The translations under genes were made by a program, and so were the position numbers. From Phyto melanocephala (taxonomy: Eukaryota > Arthropoda > Insecta > Diptera > Rhinophoridae), in NCBI GenBank assembly GCA_941918925.1, contig OW799233.1, positions 119,301,833 to 119,365,832 on the forward strand: a DNA stretch of 64,000 nt. Direction: 5' to 3'. Below, piece by piece: positions 45,026-56,700 of this stretch. The notes beneath the pieces were generated by a model. It saw only the letters and a list, made by a program, of their open reading frames with translations. It had not been told where the DNA came from and did no database searches. Position 1 is the first letter of the stretch, and each line of letters opens with the position of its first letter.

Positions 45026-46540
45026 GAAAAATGTTATTCATATTGAACTGGTGCAAAAGTATTTTGCTGGCTACAAGCAAATAAACACTAAATTTTGATT
45101 TTACAAACTGACAATTAAATTAACACTTTCATTCTTTTAATGCAATTATTCAATTACCTTTAATATTTGTATACTAAACCTCTGATGAATTGAAATTAAA
45201 AAAAAAAAAAAAATTGCGAAAAAAAACAAAATCGAAAGTCTCTCCTTAACCGCAAACAATCTTGTCATTTTTTTTTGAAAAAATTTGGGTTAAAATCGAT
45301 AAATTTATTTTTTATTCTGTACATACCAATGAGTATGTGTGCAGTTTAACAGAGTGTATCAAATTGTTTTAAAGGACGCTTGGGTTCATGTCTCATATCT
45401 AGTTGCAAAAAAAAAACAAACCACATGACAAGTGTCACTAGTCCCTTGTGACAATTCGGCCACAATAGCAATGGAAACTTATTAAAGTCCACAAAATTAC
45501 ACAAATATACTTTTGCTACTCTTAAATTTATCGTTTAGATAAAACCTTAAGTCTTTAACTAATTGTTTTAGTGGTGGTAAACTATAAATCCAAATGAAAG
45601 TCTCCCTTTTATTTTACCAAAAAAAAAAAAGAAAAGAAAGAAACACACAACAAGTGCGGTTGAGTTCTCGACAATAATTTATAGTTGTTTATAGATTTTA
45701 TTAATTGGAAAAACTGTTACAGATTTTTATTAATATGCTTTGAAGAGGGAATAGAAGAGAGCCTAACAACTAAAAACAACATGTACATAATGAAAATGAC
45801 CACTAAAGTAATGAGACAGAATAACTTAACTCGGAAAACTTATTCAGACAAACAAAAAACTTTATTTTAATCTCTAAGTATTTAGCTAATGTTTGCTTTA
45901 GTTATAAAACGGGAATTTATGTACACGTATACATATAGACATACAGACATACAAACATTCATATGTTCGTACATAATACTTAAATACATACACACATCCA
46001 TCCATATTAGTAAGTATTTGCATTTTATTTATTTTGTTTTGTATTTGTTTCTTCTGCCCGAACCACAAAACTTTTATTACTTTTTGGATTAGGACTTTCA
46101 GCATAACGCTCCCACAATTACAGCTACTGGGTTTGAGACAAAAATTTATGCTTTTATGTGAACAATTTCATTGCCAACGTATTAGGGAAGGAAGGCTCAT
46201 AACTGAATATCGCAGTCTCCATTTATAGAAAATTCTTAATAAACTTGTTTGATACTCAAAAACTCTTTTCAATAAAATTGCTTTAGTTTGCCTTAAACTG
46301 GTAAAGCCGTTTTTTGCTAGTTTTTGATAACTCTGCCATACAGAGGGAATTAAGGAACTTAAGGAATCCGACAAAAAAAAAGCAAAATCATTTTTCACAA
46401 TTTTGGTGCTTAATTTATTTAACTAATTCACCTTTTTACCTAAACACTCATTGTGCTTTTCACATTTGATGGTTAAGCGTTGCCTGATTTGACATCAGTG
46501 ACTGAAAATTCTTATGAAAAATAAAACAACTATTTTTTTA
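45026..46540. other. AT-rich stretch without recognised features
   Basis: Homopolymer A tracts near 45200 and 45622; overlapping short frames at 45889-46398 on both strands carry no domain. Confidence 0.5.
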
Positions 46541-46720
46541 TATCCTTCACATGTGGCGCCAAGGGCTTATATAGCTTTGTAACTGCATTTGTAATATCTG
46601 CAATATTCATTTCCGATCCCATTAAGTATTCTGAAAGCTTATGACTAGAAAAGCCACTTGATCAACGTCCATCTGTCTGGTTAAAATAAACATTTAAAAG
46701 CGCGCGCTTGTTGCATAGGC
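46541..46720 (-). repeat. AACAAGTAAG/mini-me-like fragment
   Basis: 'tatccttcacatgtggcgccaagggc', 'atagctttgtaactgcatttgtaa', 'atttccgatcccattaagtattctgaaagctta' follow the family order; the AACAAGTAAG end is missing. Confidence 0.6.
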
Positions 46721-49076
46721 CTGTGTGTGTCACAAGCAAAAAAAGAACGTTTGTCTCTATTTTACTCCATATTTGCCATATTTTTACGCAAGAATAATTT
46801 ATTTATTTTGTGACTAATTATAATTATTATATTTCAATTGGATCATTCATTTTAGAAAAATTGGTCACTAATTAGCAAAGTTATACGCAAACATTAATTG
46901 GTAAAATATATTTTTTAAAGTTAATTTTATCAGGCTCATTAATAACACTGCTTTACAAATTTTTAATTTGGAAAAATACCAAGAAAGCTACATGCCTAGA
47001 TAAGTTAATTGGGACCTCCTGAACATGAAATGTATATTCGGCGTAAATTAAAAAAATTAAATTAAAATGACGAGCGACTTGACTTGAATATAGTGTGTGA
47101 GCAATGAAGATGAAAATATTGTCGTTCCACAAAATCCTTAATAAAAACTTTATTTTTCATCCGATTTTTTTCAAATTACGCTTAAAATGTCGTTTTAAAT
47201 CTGGTTTCGAAAATACTTTTCACTCGTCTAATATCGCAATAATTTTTGGGTTAGTTTTAGGAAATTGAATAATTGAGGATACTTTACTTAAGCCAAAATA
47301 AATGATTAAGAAGAAATTTATTAAGCATTAAAAAACCTTTTTATTAAAAACTGTTAGTTTTTTTTCTATCTCTCCCACTTGGTCAACCTTCCTAGACATT
47401 AACGAGATTTGTTCTTGGCAACATGTTGCGTGTAAAATATGCATAAATTGGTTCTTGTTGTTGTGTAAAAAGTAATAATGGCAATACTTTACATGTTCAC
47501 ATTGACATCAAATAAAAGTGGGGAAAATAAAAGACAACTTTTCTTTTCAAGTACAAGAATATTAACACAAGTTTTGCTGTTCTTTGCCACACTTCCGATT
47601 ATTGGTTTGGGGCATTGAGTAAATAAGCAAATGGTGTTGACATTTGCCAGCAATTAACAACATGAACGAAAATGTAATGAATTGAATATAATAACAAAGA
47701 ATAACAAAAACAAAGGCAATAATACTGTTAGAGAAAATTATAAATAAAACAACAACAACAAAAAGTAGGAAAAAAAGAAAATAAAATAAGTATCATAATA
47801 TAATCTTTGCGGATTATACAAATGAATGTACGAAAGAAAGACTTGTTGTTGAAAAGTTTAACACATAAAACAAAACTTTGAACATTTAGAAGATACTTTA
47901 TACTCTATAAAAACAGATTTTTATGTATACACTCCCCTCTCCCGCTATTCTATGCTCATGTGAAATTTGTGTCTAAATGTGTGTGTAAATGTACGCCAGT
48001 ATTGTTCTTTTTTTTTTTTGCAAAAGGACATTTTTACTTAATATTCTCGTCCATGTGTGTGCGTGTAATAGTGTGCTCTTAAGTAATATGACTGAAATAT
48101 TATTTTGAACATCTGTGTTCATTCTTACATCAGTTTAAGTCCTAGTGTGAAATTGTTTGCTTATGTGTGCGTTTATAGTCATGTTTCTAAACTGCTGCTC
48201 GTTTTAATGTGTGTGTGTACTTGTTCATGTATTAGCATCTTTTGTTGGTTAAATTGTAATTTGTATATCTCTCATTTTATTTCTTTACCTCACTTTCTCT
48301 TTCTTTGATGATGCGGTCTCATCATGATTCTACTCCCACTTATATTGCGTGTCTTTTAGTAGTTTTGGTTTTTGTGGTGTTTTTTTTATCTCTTTGTTTC
48401 TTTTGTTTTTAAATCCAAAAAAGCACAAAATATTTGAGTTTTAAGGAACAATTTTAAAAGTGGCCATATTAACACTTAAAGGGATTTGTTTATATAATCA
48501 TGATAGTTATCTGTCAAGATTTTGGTTGGTAAGGTTAAGAGAGAATAATTTAGGTTTTGTGTGTTTTTAAAGAAGGAAAAATAATATTTTTCACAGAATA
48601 GCACAGCTATGTTTAGGTTAAAATTTTTCTCAATGTACGTAATAACTATTTTTGATAAATATTTAATATTATTTAATTTGATGAGATAAATTGATATTGC
48701 AATTGGTTTAAATTTAGAAAATTTGTAATAAAAAAAAAACAATTTATTAGAAACAAAATAAAAACATTTTAGTAGTTACGTTTATTTCGTCAAATATTTG
48801 CCTAATGTGAACATAACTTTAATATGTTTTTGTAGTATGAAAAGTGAATGAGATGGGTTTAAAACAATAGGTTCTTTAGAATAAATTTCTGGAAATTCCT
48901 TCAGTATGAAAGGTAAAAAGAATGTCGGGCAAATTTCAGAACTATGGAGTTTTTAATAACTAAGTAGGTTTTAATGGATCATTGCTTTACCCGTTTCTGT
49001 TATTTATTTTCTGTTTTCTTGCTCAATTTGAACTTTATTTAGTAAACTGTGTTTGCTGGTGAAAATGGCTTCACGA
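46721..49076. other. AT-rich stretch without recognised genes
   Basis: 'ctggtttcgaaaatacttttcactcgtctaat' at about 47200 resembles 7449-7480 next to the hairpin; otherwise only microsatellite-like TG tracts (48050-48240) are visible. Confidence 0.5.
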
Positions 49077-49382
49077 AAAGCCCCCAATGAAATAACGCCC
49101 AAACGAGAAATGAAATATTCTCCAAATTTTTTTCATACATTTTTGGGTGTTATTTCTTATGAAATAACTCCCAATTTTTTTGGGTCGGTTTTTCATTTTT
49201 TTTGGAAATTATTTAATAATCTCATTTGGGGTTTTCTAATTATGAAAGAATCTCCAATGAAATAACACCCAATAAATTTTTAAAATTCGGGGCTTGTTTC
49301 ATAGCGTGTATAATTTGGGTGATATTTCATTTTGTATTCGGGGGTTATTTCATTTTTAAAGCTGTTGGTTTTTGGGGGTGTT
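49077..49382. repeat. Foldback-like element built of TGAAATAAC motifs
   Basis: The left side (CCCCCAATGAAATAACGCCC … AATGAAATATTCTCCAAATT, 49081-49129) is mirrored by the right side (complement AAATGAAATAACCCCCGAAT … AAATGAAATATCACCCAAAT, 49305-49358). The motif TGAAATAAC with flanking CCC..AA also recurs internally near 49169 and 49256, in both orientations. The ends are CCCCCA/TGGGGG-rich. No coding. Confidence 0.65.
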
Positions 49383-49432
49383 TGTAAATAAATTATATAA
49401 AAATAGGCCTTTTATAAGAAAACTTTTAGCCT

Positions 49433-49640
49433 GTGAATATATTACAATATCTTTTCAAATACATAAATGATAACGTTCTGGATTTGGATGGTGCGACCTT
49501 CGTGACAGACTACGAAATTAGTCTACGGACGGCAATAATGATTGTTTTCCCTAAATCAAAAGTAATCGGTTGTTGGTTCCACTTCTGCCCAGCAGTGAGG
49601 AGGTACATAACAACAAAGTGTAACCAACTGGCAGCATTTA
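49433..49640 (+). pseudogene. MULE-type transposase fragment
   Basis: Encodes LDGATFVTDYEISLRTAIMIVFPKSKVIGCWFHFCPAVRRYI, which matches the second part of MULE transposase domains: (T/V)-D-(F/Y)-E-x-x-L-R..A, then F-P-x-(A/S)-x-x-x-G-C-W-F-H-(F/Y)-x-Q/P-A-x-R-R. About 60 residues survive. A separate minus-strand piece at 50070-49985 (FFFVEGTYKARLILTSFVFV) resembles the D-G-T-(F/Y)-K opening of the same domain, with Glu in place of the usual Asp. The two halves are in opposite orientation, so the locus is rearranged. Confidence 0.65.
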
Positions 49641-50573
49641 TACATACAACGTATATTTTCTCCATCTTGAATTCATGAGCAACCATTTTGTGTTTTTACC
49701 ATTCCTTGCGTATAATGTATTAAGTTTATTATTTATGTATGTACATGAAAATATTTTTTTGGTAGTTGGGTTTCAAAAATAAATATATTGGAAATATGAA
49801 ACAATTCTTTGTCCATACTTCCTCATATCTCCATTACAGAAAATTACTGCCTTCTTTACAATATTGTAACTATAATAACGTCTCCCATGAGTTGGATTTT
49901 CAAGCCATTCGAAAGTTTTAGGATAGCTCGTTGATGGCTGATTTGAAATTGCTTCCATCGTATAAGGGAAAATAACTGAACTGGACTAAGTCCATTTACA
50001 AAAACAAAAGAAGTCAGTATTAAACGAGCTTTGTATGTTCCTTCAACAAAAAAAAATTGATTATGAATGCTGGCACATTTTCGAAGTTGCATATATCCTT
50101 ATTATGAAGAAGACGCCTGCGGGCCTCCACACGATTTATATCAATAAATTTGCGATTTTTCTGTTGGTTCATATTGACTTCATAAAATCCTTTATGAAAC
50201 TGACTCTTATGAATTTTGGGCATAATTTCATAATTTCAGTCTTTTCGTGGAGCCGTGAAAATGTTGCGAAATGTTAGAGTTGTGGCTATTTTAAGACAGA
50301 TCTTAAGGGACTTTAATATCAACTCTCCAAAAGGTATTGTGCAAAGATTTTACAGTTTTGATTACCAAGTTAAAAAACTAGCAGTTAACACCCGTTCATC
50401 AAAATTACGCCACATCGATCATAATATTGAGTTTGGCCAGCAGAACTCAAGATAGTGAATTCATTGATGTGCATATGTTTTTGGGTTTGTTTTACTCAGG
50501 TCATACACTATCAGGTATAAAACAGGTAAGAGTTGTCAAAGCTTAGTCAGCTGACTGACGTTGTTCTAGTTTA

Positions 50574-51060
50574 GGTCCCAGCACATAAGGGTCACTATGA
50601 GAATGGGCGTGTGGATCAACTTTGGATAACTCCAATGCAAGTGCAGTCGTTATTCGGTTGGGGACTATCAAAAAATCAAAACTTTCCGAGACTTTCATGA
50701 AAAAGTCGAAAACAGGTAGCGTGGAATAAATATATGTATAGTAGTCAAGCTTACGTGGGCCCCTTTTGATATCAGGCGTTCATCGCAACTTACGATTCGA
50801 GATCGGAAGGACATCTCGAGGCTTCACTGGGTCACTGAGTATTAAGGAAAGATGTATGCCTACTTGGACTTCCTATCAACGACCATTGTATGGATTTGAA
50901 GTAGGACGAATCGGTTGTTCAACTTATTTGCAAATGTTCTGCCTTTGTTGCCAAGAGACACAGAATCCTGGGCAAACATTTACTTGGCAGCATCTCTGTG
51001 ATGTCTGATGTCAAACTGAACGGTGCGCTAAAATACTATTTGGAAACGGGATCTATTTTG
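50574..51060 (+). pseudogene. Second RNase H-type LINE relic (ORF2 3' end)
   Basis: Reads VPAHKGHYENGRVDQLW (50577-50627, the G-H-x-x-x-x-G-N-x-x-x-D RNase H segment, degraded), then after stops VCLLGLPINDHCMDLK.DESVVQLICKCSAFVAKRHRILGKHLLGSI (about 50850-50993), which follows the C-x-x-C..E..(H/Q)-L-x-C-x-C-P/S-A terminal knuckle and 'R-x-x-x-L-G-x-x-x-L' tail of I/Jockey-type LINEs. Composition is less AT-rich than flanks. Distinct in sequence from the 14197 family. Upstream domains not found. Confidence 0.65.
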
Positions 51061-52029
51061 TACTTTCCTCTTAGATTAATTCTACGAGACACAGAATCTG
51101 GCGCGTGATTTAGTCTTGCAAAGAAGGGTGCCACTTAGACACTACTGGACTGTTCGCGCTTCGTGAACTTCCACGATAACAAACTAACCATACAGTATTT
51201 TGCGGATTGAAAATTATGGTTATTTTTAACGAGTCTTGTGTCTATACTGCCAACGAAGTTGTTTGCCAAATAGACTTCGAATCAAATCAAAGAGAACCTA
51301 CATTTTTGAAAAACAATAATTTTTAGCGACGAGGCATGAATTAACAATTTGATCTCCATAAAGTTTTTCAGATTTGCAAGTAAACACCAATAACCCAAAA
51401 TCTACTAACACTACTAAAGTCAACATAAATCAAGCCTAATTCAGTCCGCTCTCCACCTACCGGAGCAACCACGTTTTTGAAGCTAAAATTCTAGTTATTT
51501 CTTTAAACTTTAAAAAATTCCCAATTGCGTTTACCGATGCTTTAGACACAGGTAAAAGCTGGCGTTCCCAATATTGCCACTGCACATTAAGCTCTTCAAA
51601 ATAGCACAAATGCAAGGCCCGCGGCTTATGTAGATTTTATTGAAACCCAAATGCCAGACACCAAATGTTGATATCGACCGAAAATTTATTTATTTTAATA
51701 GTAAAATTTTGTGTGTAAGTGTGTGTTATGTATGTATGTATTGGTATAACATTTTTTACGATTTTGCTTTAAATGACATCTTTTGGTTATTTTAATAAAA
51801 TTTTATCTTCAACTTCGCTAACTATTTACTTACTTAAAAAACATTTTCTAATTTCGTCTTAAAATGAACTCAGCATTTACATATTTTATTTACAGGAAAG
51901 TAAGCACTTAAAAATCAGCCTAATGTTGCAATATAAACTGTCTTTTAACACCACAAGTGGTTCACCTGCCACAAAACCTCCCCTCAAAAAATAATGCTTT
52001 TGATATAAAACTAAACGAAGAAACCTTAC
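51061..52029. other. Probable intron 3' of the membrane-protein exons
   Basis: No further exon identified on the minus strand. 51061-51450 is moderately GC-rich but does not give a recognisable product. TATG microsatellite at about 51726-51745. Confidence 0.45.
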
Positions 52030-52124
52030 CAGCCATGCCCTGTCTAATTCAAATAAAACTTTTGGCAATAACATGGCACGTTTTTGGTTTTGGGCCAATA
52101 ACCAACGAAATTTATTAGCCGGCC
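52030..52124 (-). CDS. Candidate second coding exon of the membrane-protein gene
   Basis: On the minus strand GGGTAG precedes 52124 as acceptor and GTAAGG follows 52030 as donor. Joining to the phase-1 donor at 52239 restores a Gly codon and gives 32 codons (96 nt with the split base): GPANKFRWLLAQNQKRAMLL and so on to ELDRAWL, using codons typical of the upstream exon. Against it, the acceptor has a poor pyrimidine tract and I know no family match. The reading frame also stays open through the 114-bp interval to the first exon, so intron retention is an alternative. Treat as tentative. Confidence 0.3.
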
Positions 52125-52238
52125 CTACCCTTAAAGAACTAAATAAATTTAATAAAATGAAAAGCAGTGAGTAATTATTTAAACTAATTTGCATAAAGAA
52201 AATAAAGTAATAAAAAATAAAACTATAAACAAGCTCAC

Positions 52239-53424
52239 CTGGTTGACAACCGCATTCTTGGAAATTACCGCCACCAGCACCTGCACCCATTAAACGTTCA
52301 TGTGAACTGGATCCATTGATGCCAACAGTCTGACGACGATGCTGTTGTCGACGACTCAACTGTAGTTGGGAAACATCACGTCGAAGACGATGTAATTCAC
52401 CCGCTTGCCGTGACAGTAAACGAACAGTTTGCGTAACATCTTTGGCATCTTTCAATTGTAAAATATTTAAATTACCACCCGAATAGGGAGGGGTAAGAGC
52501 TTTTGGTGTATAATCCATATCAGCAATATACATGTCATCGTTATCACTATCATCAACATCATCATCGTCAAAATCGTCCTCTTCGTTGTTGTTTTTGTTT
52601 ATGTGCTTTGCCTGTAGGATTTGTTCCTGTTGTTGTGTCAGTTTATGGTTGACATGTTGCATTTGTTGTTGCTGCATTTGTAATTGCATCTCTAGATCCA
52701 GTAGACGTTCATCGAATTCCCTTAAGTGTCGTAATGTACGTTCTGTATGCGTCTGTCGCACACTGCAGTAGAGCGAGAAGCCCAACGATGTGACGCACAT
52801 GATGTAAAAAAATAAATTTAATAAAGATAGTGAACTTTTTGTTGTTATTGTTGTTGTATTGCTGGGAGAGGTGGTTGCTGATGTTAATAATGAGGAGCTG
52901 GTTAATGATTTTATGTGGAATAAAGGAGGTTGTTTTCTTGATGTTGCTGCTGCTGCTGATGATGCTATTGTTGAGGAAGATTTGCTGTTTATTAATACGG
53001 GACATTTTGTATAAACTTCAGCATTGAGCTGTTGTTGTTGTTGTTGTCGCTGCTGATGATATTGCTGCTGCTGCTGAAGGTTTTTTGCGTTTATTTTATT
53101 TGAGGGACTTTTATTTGTTTGATTAAGTCCTTCAAGGCGACTAGTTTGTTGAGTTGCAGCTAAAGCAGTCTCTGACGCTGCTGTTGCCGTATGTTGTGCA
53201 GTTGGCAACATTTTTGTGGAGTCTTTCAAGGACATTTCATTGTTAAAATTTTCTTGATTTATTGGGGTTTTGTTACTATTGCTACAACTACTATTACTAC
53301 TATTATTATATTGTTGTTGTGCTTTTATTGTTGCTGCAGCTGCTGAGTCATTTGCCAGCATATTGTTTGCTAAAGTTCTTGAGTTGATTGAGGGTGTCTC
53401 GGCACCCTTGTCTATTCTTCTCAT
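52239..53424 (-). CDS. Type II transmembrane protein, first coding exon (395 codons + 1 nt); transmembrane-collagen-like architecture
   Basis: Residues 1-198 are a Q/S/N/T/A-rich, probably cytoplasmic tail with polyGln around 116-132. Residues about 199-221 (LLNLFFYIMCVTSLGFSLYC) form one membrane segment. There is no signal peptide, so type II orientation is inferred. Residues 226-272 are a heptad-like, Gln/Leu-rich coiled coil; 281-297 are almost all acidic; 320-357 form a second coiled coil; 358-365 RRQQHRRQ is a basic, proprotein-convertase-like site; the exon closes ECGCQP(G). The donor GTGAGC at 52238-52233 splits a Gly codon (phase 1). Membrane collagens (types XIII/XXIII/XXV and insect relatives) share tail-TM-coiled coil-basic site-Cys-collagen order; a TNF-like ligand is another possibility. 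No Gly-X-Y repeat lies in the window, so the family remains inferred. The Met at 53424 is the first in frame and its Kozak context is weak. Confidence 0.82.
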
Positions 53425-54327
53425 TACTCTTTTTTGTTACTTGTTTCCTTTACAGTTACCAAAGATGATTGCAGTTTGTCCCTCTTTGCAACTGTCTGTG
53501 CAAAACTCGTTCTTTTCTATTCTTTAACTTGTTCTGGTTTCAAATTGTATGCACTGCTTGTATGAGGTAATTGTTTTTTATCCTGTTGTGACAATATGAT
53601 GTCCTTGTTATTGTCAAATCATGTAAAAGTAAACTAGATGTAAACTATATCTAACTGCTAGACTCCTTGAGGGCATCACATAAATACAAAGAAAAAGCAC
53701 AACGTACAAAGTGAACAAACAATAAGACAAACTGAAAAACTAGTATAGTGTAATGGTGTTAAACAAGATGAAGAGAAAATTCTTCGTTTTGTAATGGACT
53801 TGACAGAAAAGTCCTTTTCTTGTGTTTTTATCCAGCAAAAAATGATAATATTTTCTTAAATACAAAACAAAAATATTTTTTTATCTTTCTTAAACACAAT
53901 TTCTTAAATAAATAAGACACAGGAAATATTAAAAAAATAATGTCCTTCGTTTTATTCACAGTCCTTGTATAACGCACAAACTGCTTGTGTATGTTTTGTA
54001 TTAAATACTTTTTTCCTACACTTTAATTTTAGTTGGTTTGTTTTTCTTTTTTTGTATCATACCATGTATATTTTGTTTGTCATCATGTAGTATATCTTTT
54101 TAATATTTTGTTTAATTATCCTTGTTGTTACTTTGTTATTGCAGTTGCTGTCATATTGCTAGTATTTATTTTAAACGTTGTTTTAACAAGTTTTTCATTT
54201 TGTTTTGTTTTTTCTCCCTTTTGATGCTGTTTAGTTTAAGACCTGTTTAAGTGTCATCCTTTTGTATTCATATTCATATTTTATTTTCTTTTGTGCTGCA
54301 TACCGCATACCACGAAACGTATTTGAT
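53425..54327 (-). other. 5' untranslated part of the first coding exon, with acceptor
   Basis: Upstream of the start codon there are in-frame stops but no better start. At 54345-54328 the minus strand reads CCTTCTTTTCTTTCAG, a strong pyrimidine tract and acceptor, followed by ATCAAATACG. The most economical reading is that this exon begins at 54327 and is spliced to at least one non-coding exon further upstream (beyond 54.3 kb, possibly outside the window). That would place 54.3-64 kb in an intron. Not confirmed by transcript data. Confidence 0.5.
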
Positions 54328-54345
54328 CTGAAAGAAAAGAAGGAA

Positions 54346-55762
54346 AAAATTGTTTAAGCAAAACAGAAAAAACCAATCTTTGGTTTAATTTACAAGCAAA
54401 AATCTGGAGCTTTAGTTCCGCTTGATTAAACTTTAAAAATATGAGCCAGCTTGTTGCTTAAAAAAAGTTTTGGATTACAAAGATAAAGAGAAAATAATTC
54501 TTTGAAAACAAACAGCAACAACTTGTATAAGTTTTGAAATGTTATAAACCAAAAAAAGTTAATTGAATACTTCTTAGAATTTTCCATTTTATAAATTGTT
54601 GACTCTACATTAAAATCAACAGGTTAGAAATTCTAGTCCTGACCATATGCACTACAGTGAAAAAACGGGCAACAATAAAAATCACTTCTGCCACATTTTT
54701 AGTGAAAATCAGTCAGTCAGGGTTTTTTTTATACAGTATAGTTTTAGTAGCATTTAAGGGATTTCCAGAATTTATCCTTGTGTGGATGAAAGGATCAATT
54801 ACGGCTTGACCTTTGCAGATTTCGTTGTGAACCATTCGAGCGGCTGGGGAAGATTATAAACTACTAATAGCTAAAATGATTAGAAATTGCAACTGGGAGC
54901 CAACACTAATGAATGTTAAATTTTATTTATTATTTTTTTTTTGGTATTTCCATCTGGACTTTAATTACAACGTTTGCCTGGCTGGACACACAAATGGACG
55001 GGCATTGTTTATTTGACTCATTGACTGACTGTTTGCGAAAGTTTCAAAATATATTTTCTTAGAGCATTTTCGTAAAGATTTCAGTTTACAAAAAAAAAGA
55101 AGAAATTATATTTAAAAAAATTTGGATTTCTTAAATTTTTTTCTTTTTAATTGTTTAATAAATTTTTGTTATGAAGAATATTTTTACTATTTAGATAAAT
55201 TTGATAAGATTTATATTTATGAAAAATTGTTGATATTTTTTTATATTTCAATATTTTTTTATAGAAATGTAATAATTTTTTTTAAAATGTTGTTTTCTAA
55301 AGAATTTATGTTTCTACCGACTAAGTCTCATTTTGAAGAAAATATTGAAAAAAAAAATTATATTTTTAATCAAATTTCCAACAAGTTATCCCTCGTTAAT
55401 AATTAATTCACTTTCATTAGTTATGATTTATAAAATATTTCAAACTCATTTTTAATTTTGTGTCTGAGAATGCAATATGTATCACTCGATTTACACGATG
55501 ATTTCAAAAGTAACGACGGTTTTTTTTTTTAGTGACGAGAAGGGCAGAGAAGAAAGAGTGGTCAAGAAACACATCATGATTTCTGTTTTTGAAGATTTTT
55601 TTGTATCTGTTTTTATACTGATTTGCGTTTTCTTATTGTGCATTATTCTTTTTACTTTTTTAAAGTGACAAGTGCTTTTTAAAAGAAATAAAAAGCGGAG
55701 AATCTATAAAAAGTACAATACTTTTAAAGAAAGTTTAATTATTTATTATAATAATAGATTTA
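54346..55762. other. AT-rich sequence, probable 5' intron
   Basis: No coding domain; frames such as 55122-55406 are Phe/Ile/Lys-rich by composition. No element ends recognised. Confidence 0.5.
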
Positions 55763-55957
55763 GGGCCATTATTACAACTTGCCGGATTTTGTCGGATTTT
55801 GAATTATAAATCCTTCATTTATTATTTTGTTATTCATTAAATATTATTGTTATTAACAATAAAAACAATAAAAAATGGAAGCTGTAATAATGCGAATCTA
55901 TTTATCGGACACAAAAAATCCTACCTTTAACTAAAGGCAAGTTGTAATAATGGCCCC
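55763..55957. mobile_element. Harbinger-like MITE 2 (~195 bp)
   Basis: GGGCCATTATTACAACTTGCC at 55763-55783 is inverted at the right end (complement GGGGCCATTATTACAACTTG..). The 21-bp arms are perfect apart from an extra G. Flanks are TTTA on the left and TAAT on the right, so a TA or TTA-type target is likely but not exact. GGGCC termini again suggest PIF/Harbinger. Different family from 150-266. Confidence 0.75.
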
Positions 55958-56456
55958 TAATGGAAAAATATTTTGAATTACAAATATTTATATTTGAATA
56001 CAAATTTTTTTTAAATTTTTCTTAATACGAGCAAACAAGAAAACAATATTAACCGATTATAGAAAAAAATCATAAAAAAGCATAAAAAAATCATTGTATA
56101 AATGAAAAGAGATTTTAATAAATTCTGTAAAAGAAAATAAAAAAAATCACGATTTTAAATCATTATCCGAATTAGGTGTGTATGAATTTTTCGGCATTTT
56201 TACTGTAAGTGTTGCCAACCATTTTTACTGTAAGTGTTGCCAACCATAAAGTAGTTCCTAACACAAGGCAGCTTAAAAATATGTGTGAATTAATGATTGT
56301 ATTTTCTGAACACAAAATAAATTTCGGGAGCAATATTTTTTATAAAATAAAATTGTTCTTACATATAAATAAGTAATAATTCATTAAATGTTTTTAATGA
56401 AAATATAAATAATTTTTCTACTCTTCTTTATATATTCTGATATACACATTCATACA

Positions 56457-56640
56457 GGTAGGTAGGTAGGTAGGTAAGGCTGGTGCAAAGTTACCCTCAC
56501 ACCTTCACTCGGAGACCATTACGGTCCATTGTGACGCCTTAATAGAGAGAAGCATAGAATAAGAATAGAAAAATTTAGACAACAACAAACAAGACAAACA
56601 ACTGACTTGTCCTTTTACCGACTAGTCCACGGGGGCACTC
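56457..56640 (-). mobile_element. SINE-like insertion with perfect 14-bp target duplication
   Basis: TACACATTCATACA flanks the 184-bp insert exactly (56443-56456 and 56641-56654). On the minus strand the insert starts GAGTGCCCCCGTGGACTAGT and ends in a (CCTA)n tail (CCTTACCTACCTACCTACC). Its middle ('tttctattcttattctatgc', 'tcacaatggaccgtaatgg', 'gagtgaaggt') resembles the body of the tRNA-derived SINEs at 13268 and 33540, but the B-box head is absent, so it may be a head-less relative. The target duplication shows it entered by reverse transcription. Confidence 0.8.
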
Positions 56641-56700
56641 TACACATTCATACAACTAAGAACTGAAAAATTAAAGAAAGAAACATACAAACTTTAATCT

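Noticed and set aside
50766..51008. 80-codon plus frame as a gene
   Set aside because: Wrong frame over the LINE relic; the zinc-knuckle and RNase H pieces are in another frame.
52532..53527. Ser/Leu/Cys-rich plus-strand frames opposite the membrane-protein exon
   Set aside because: They are antisense shadows of CAG/CAA and Ser/Asn/Asp codons; the minus frame has the coherent domain layout and splice signals.
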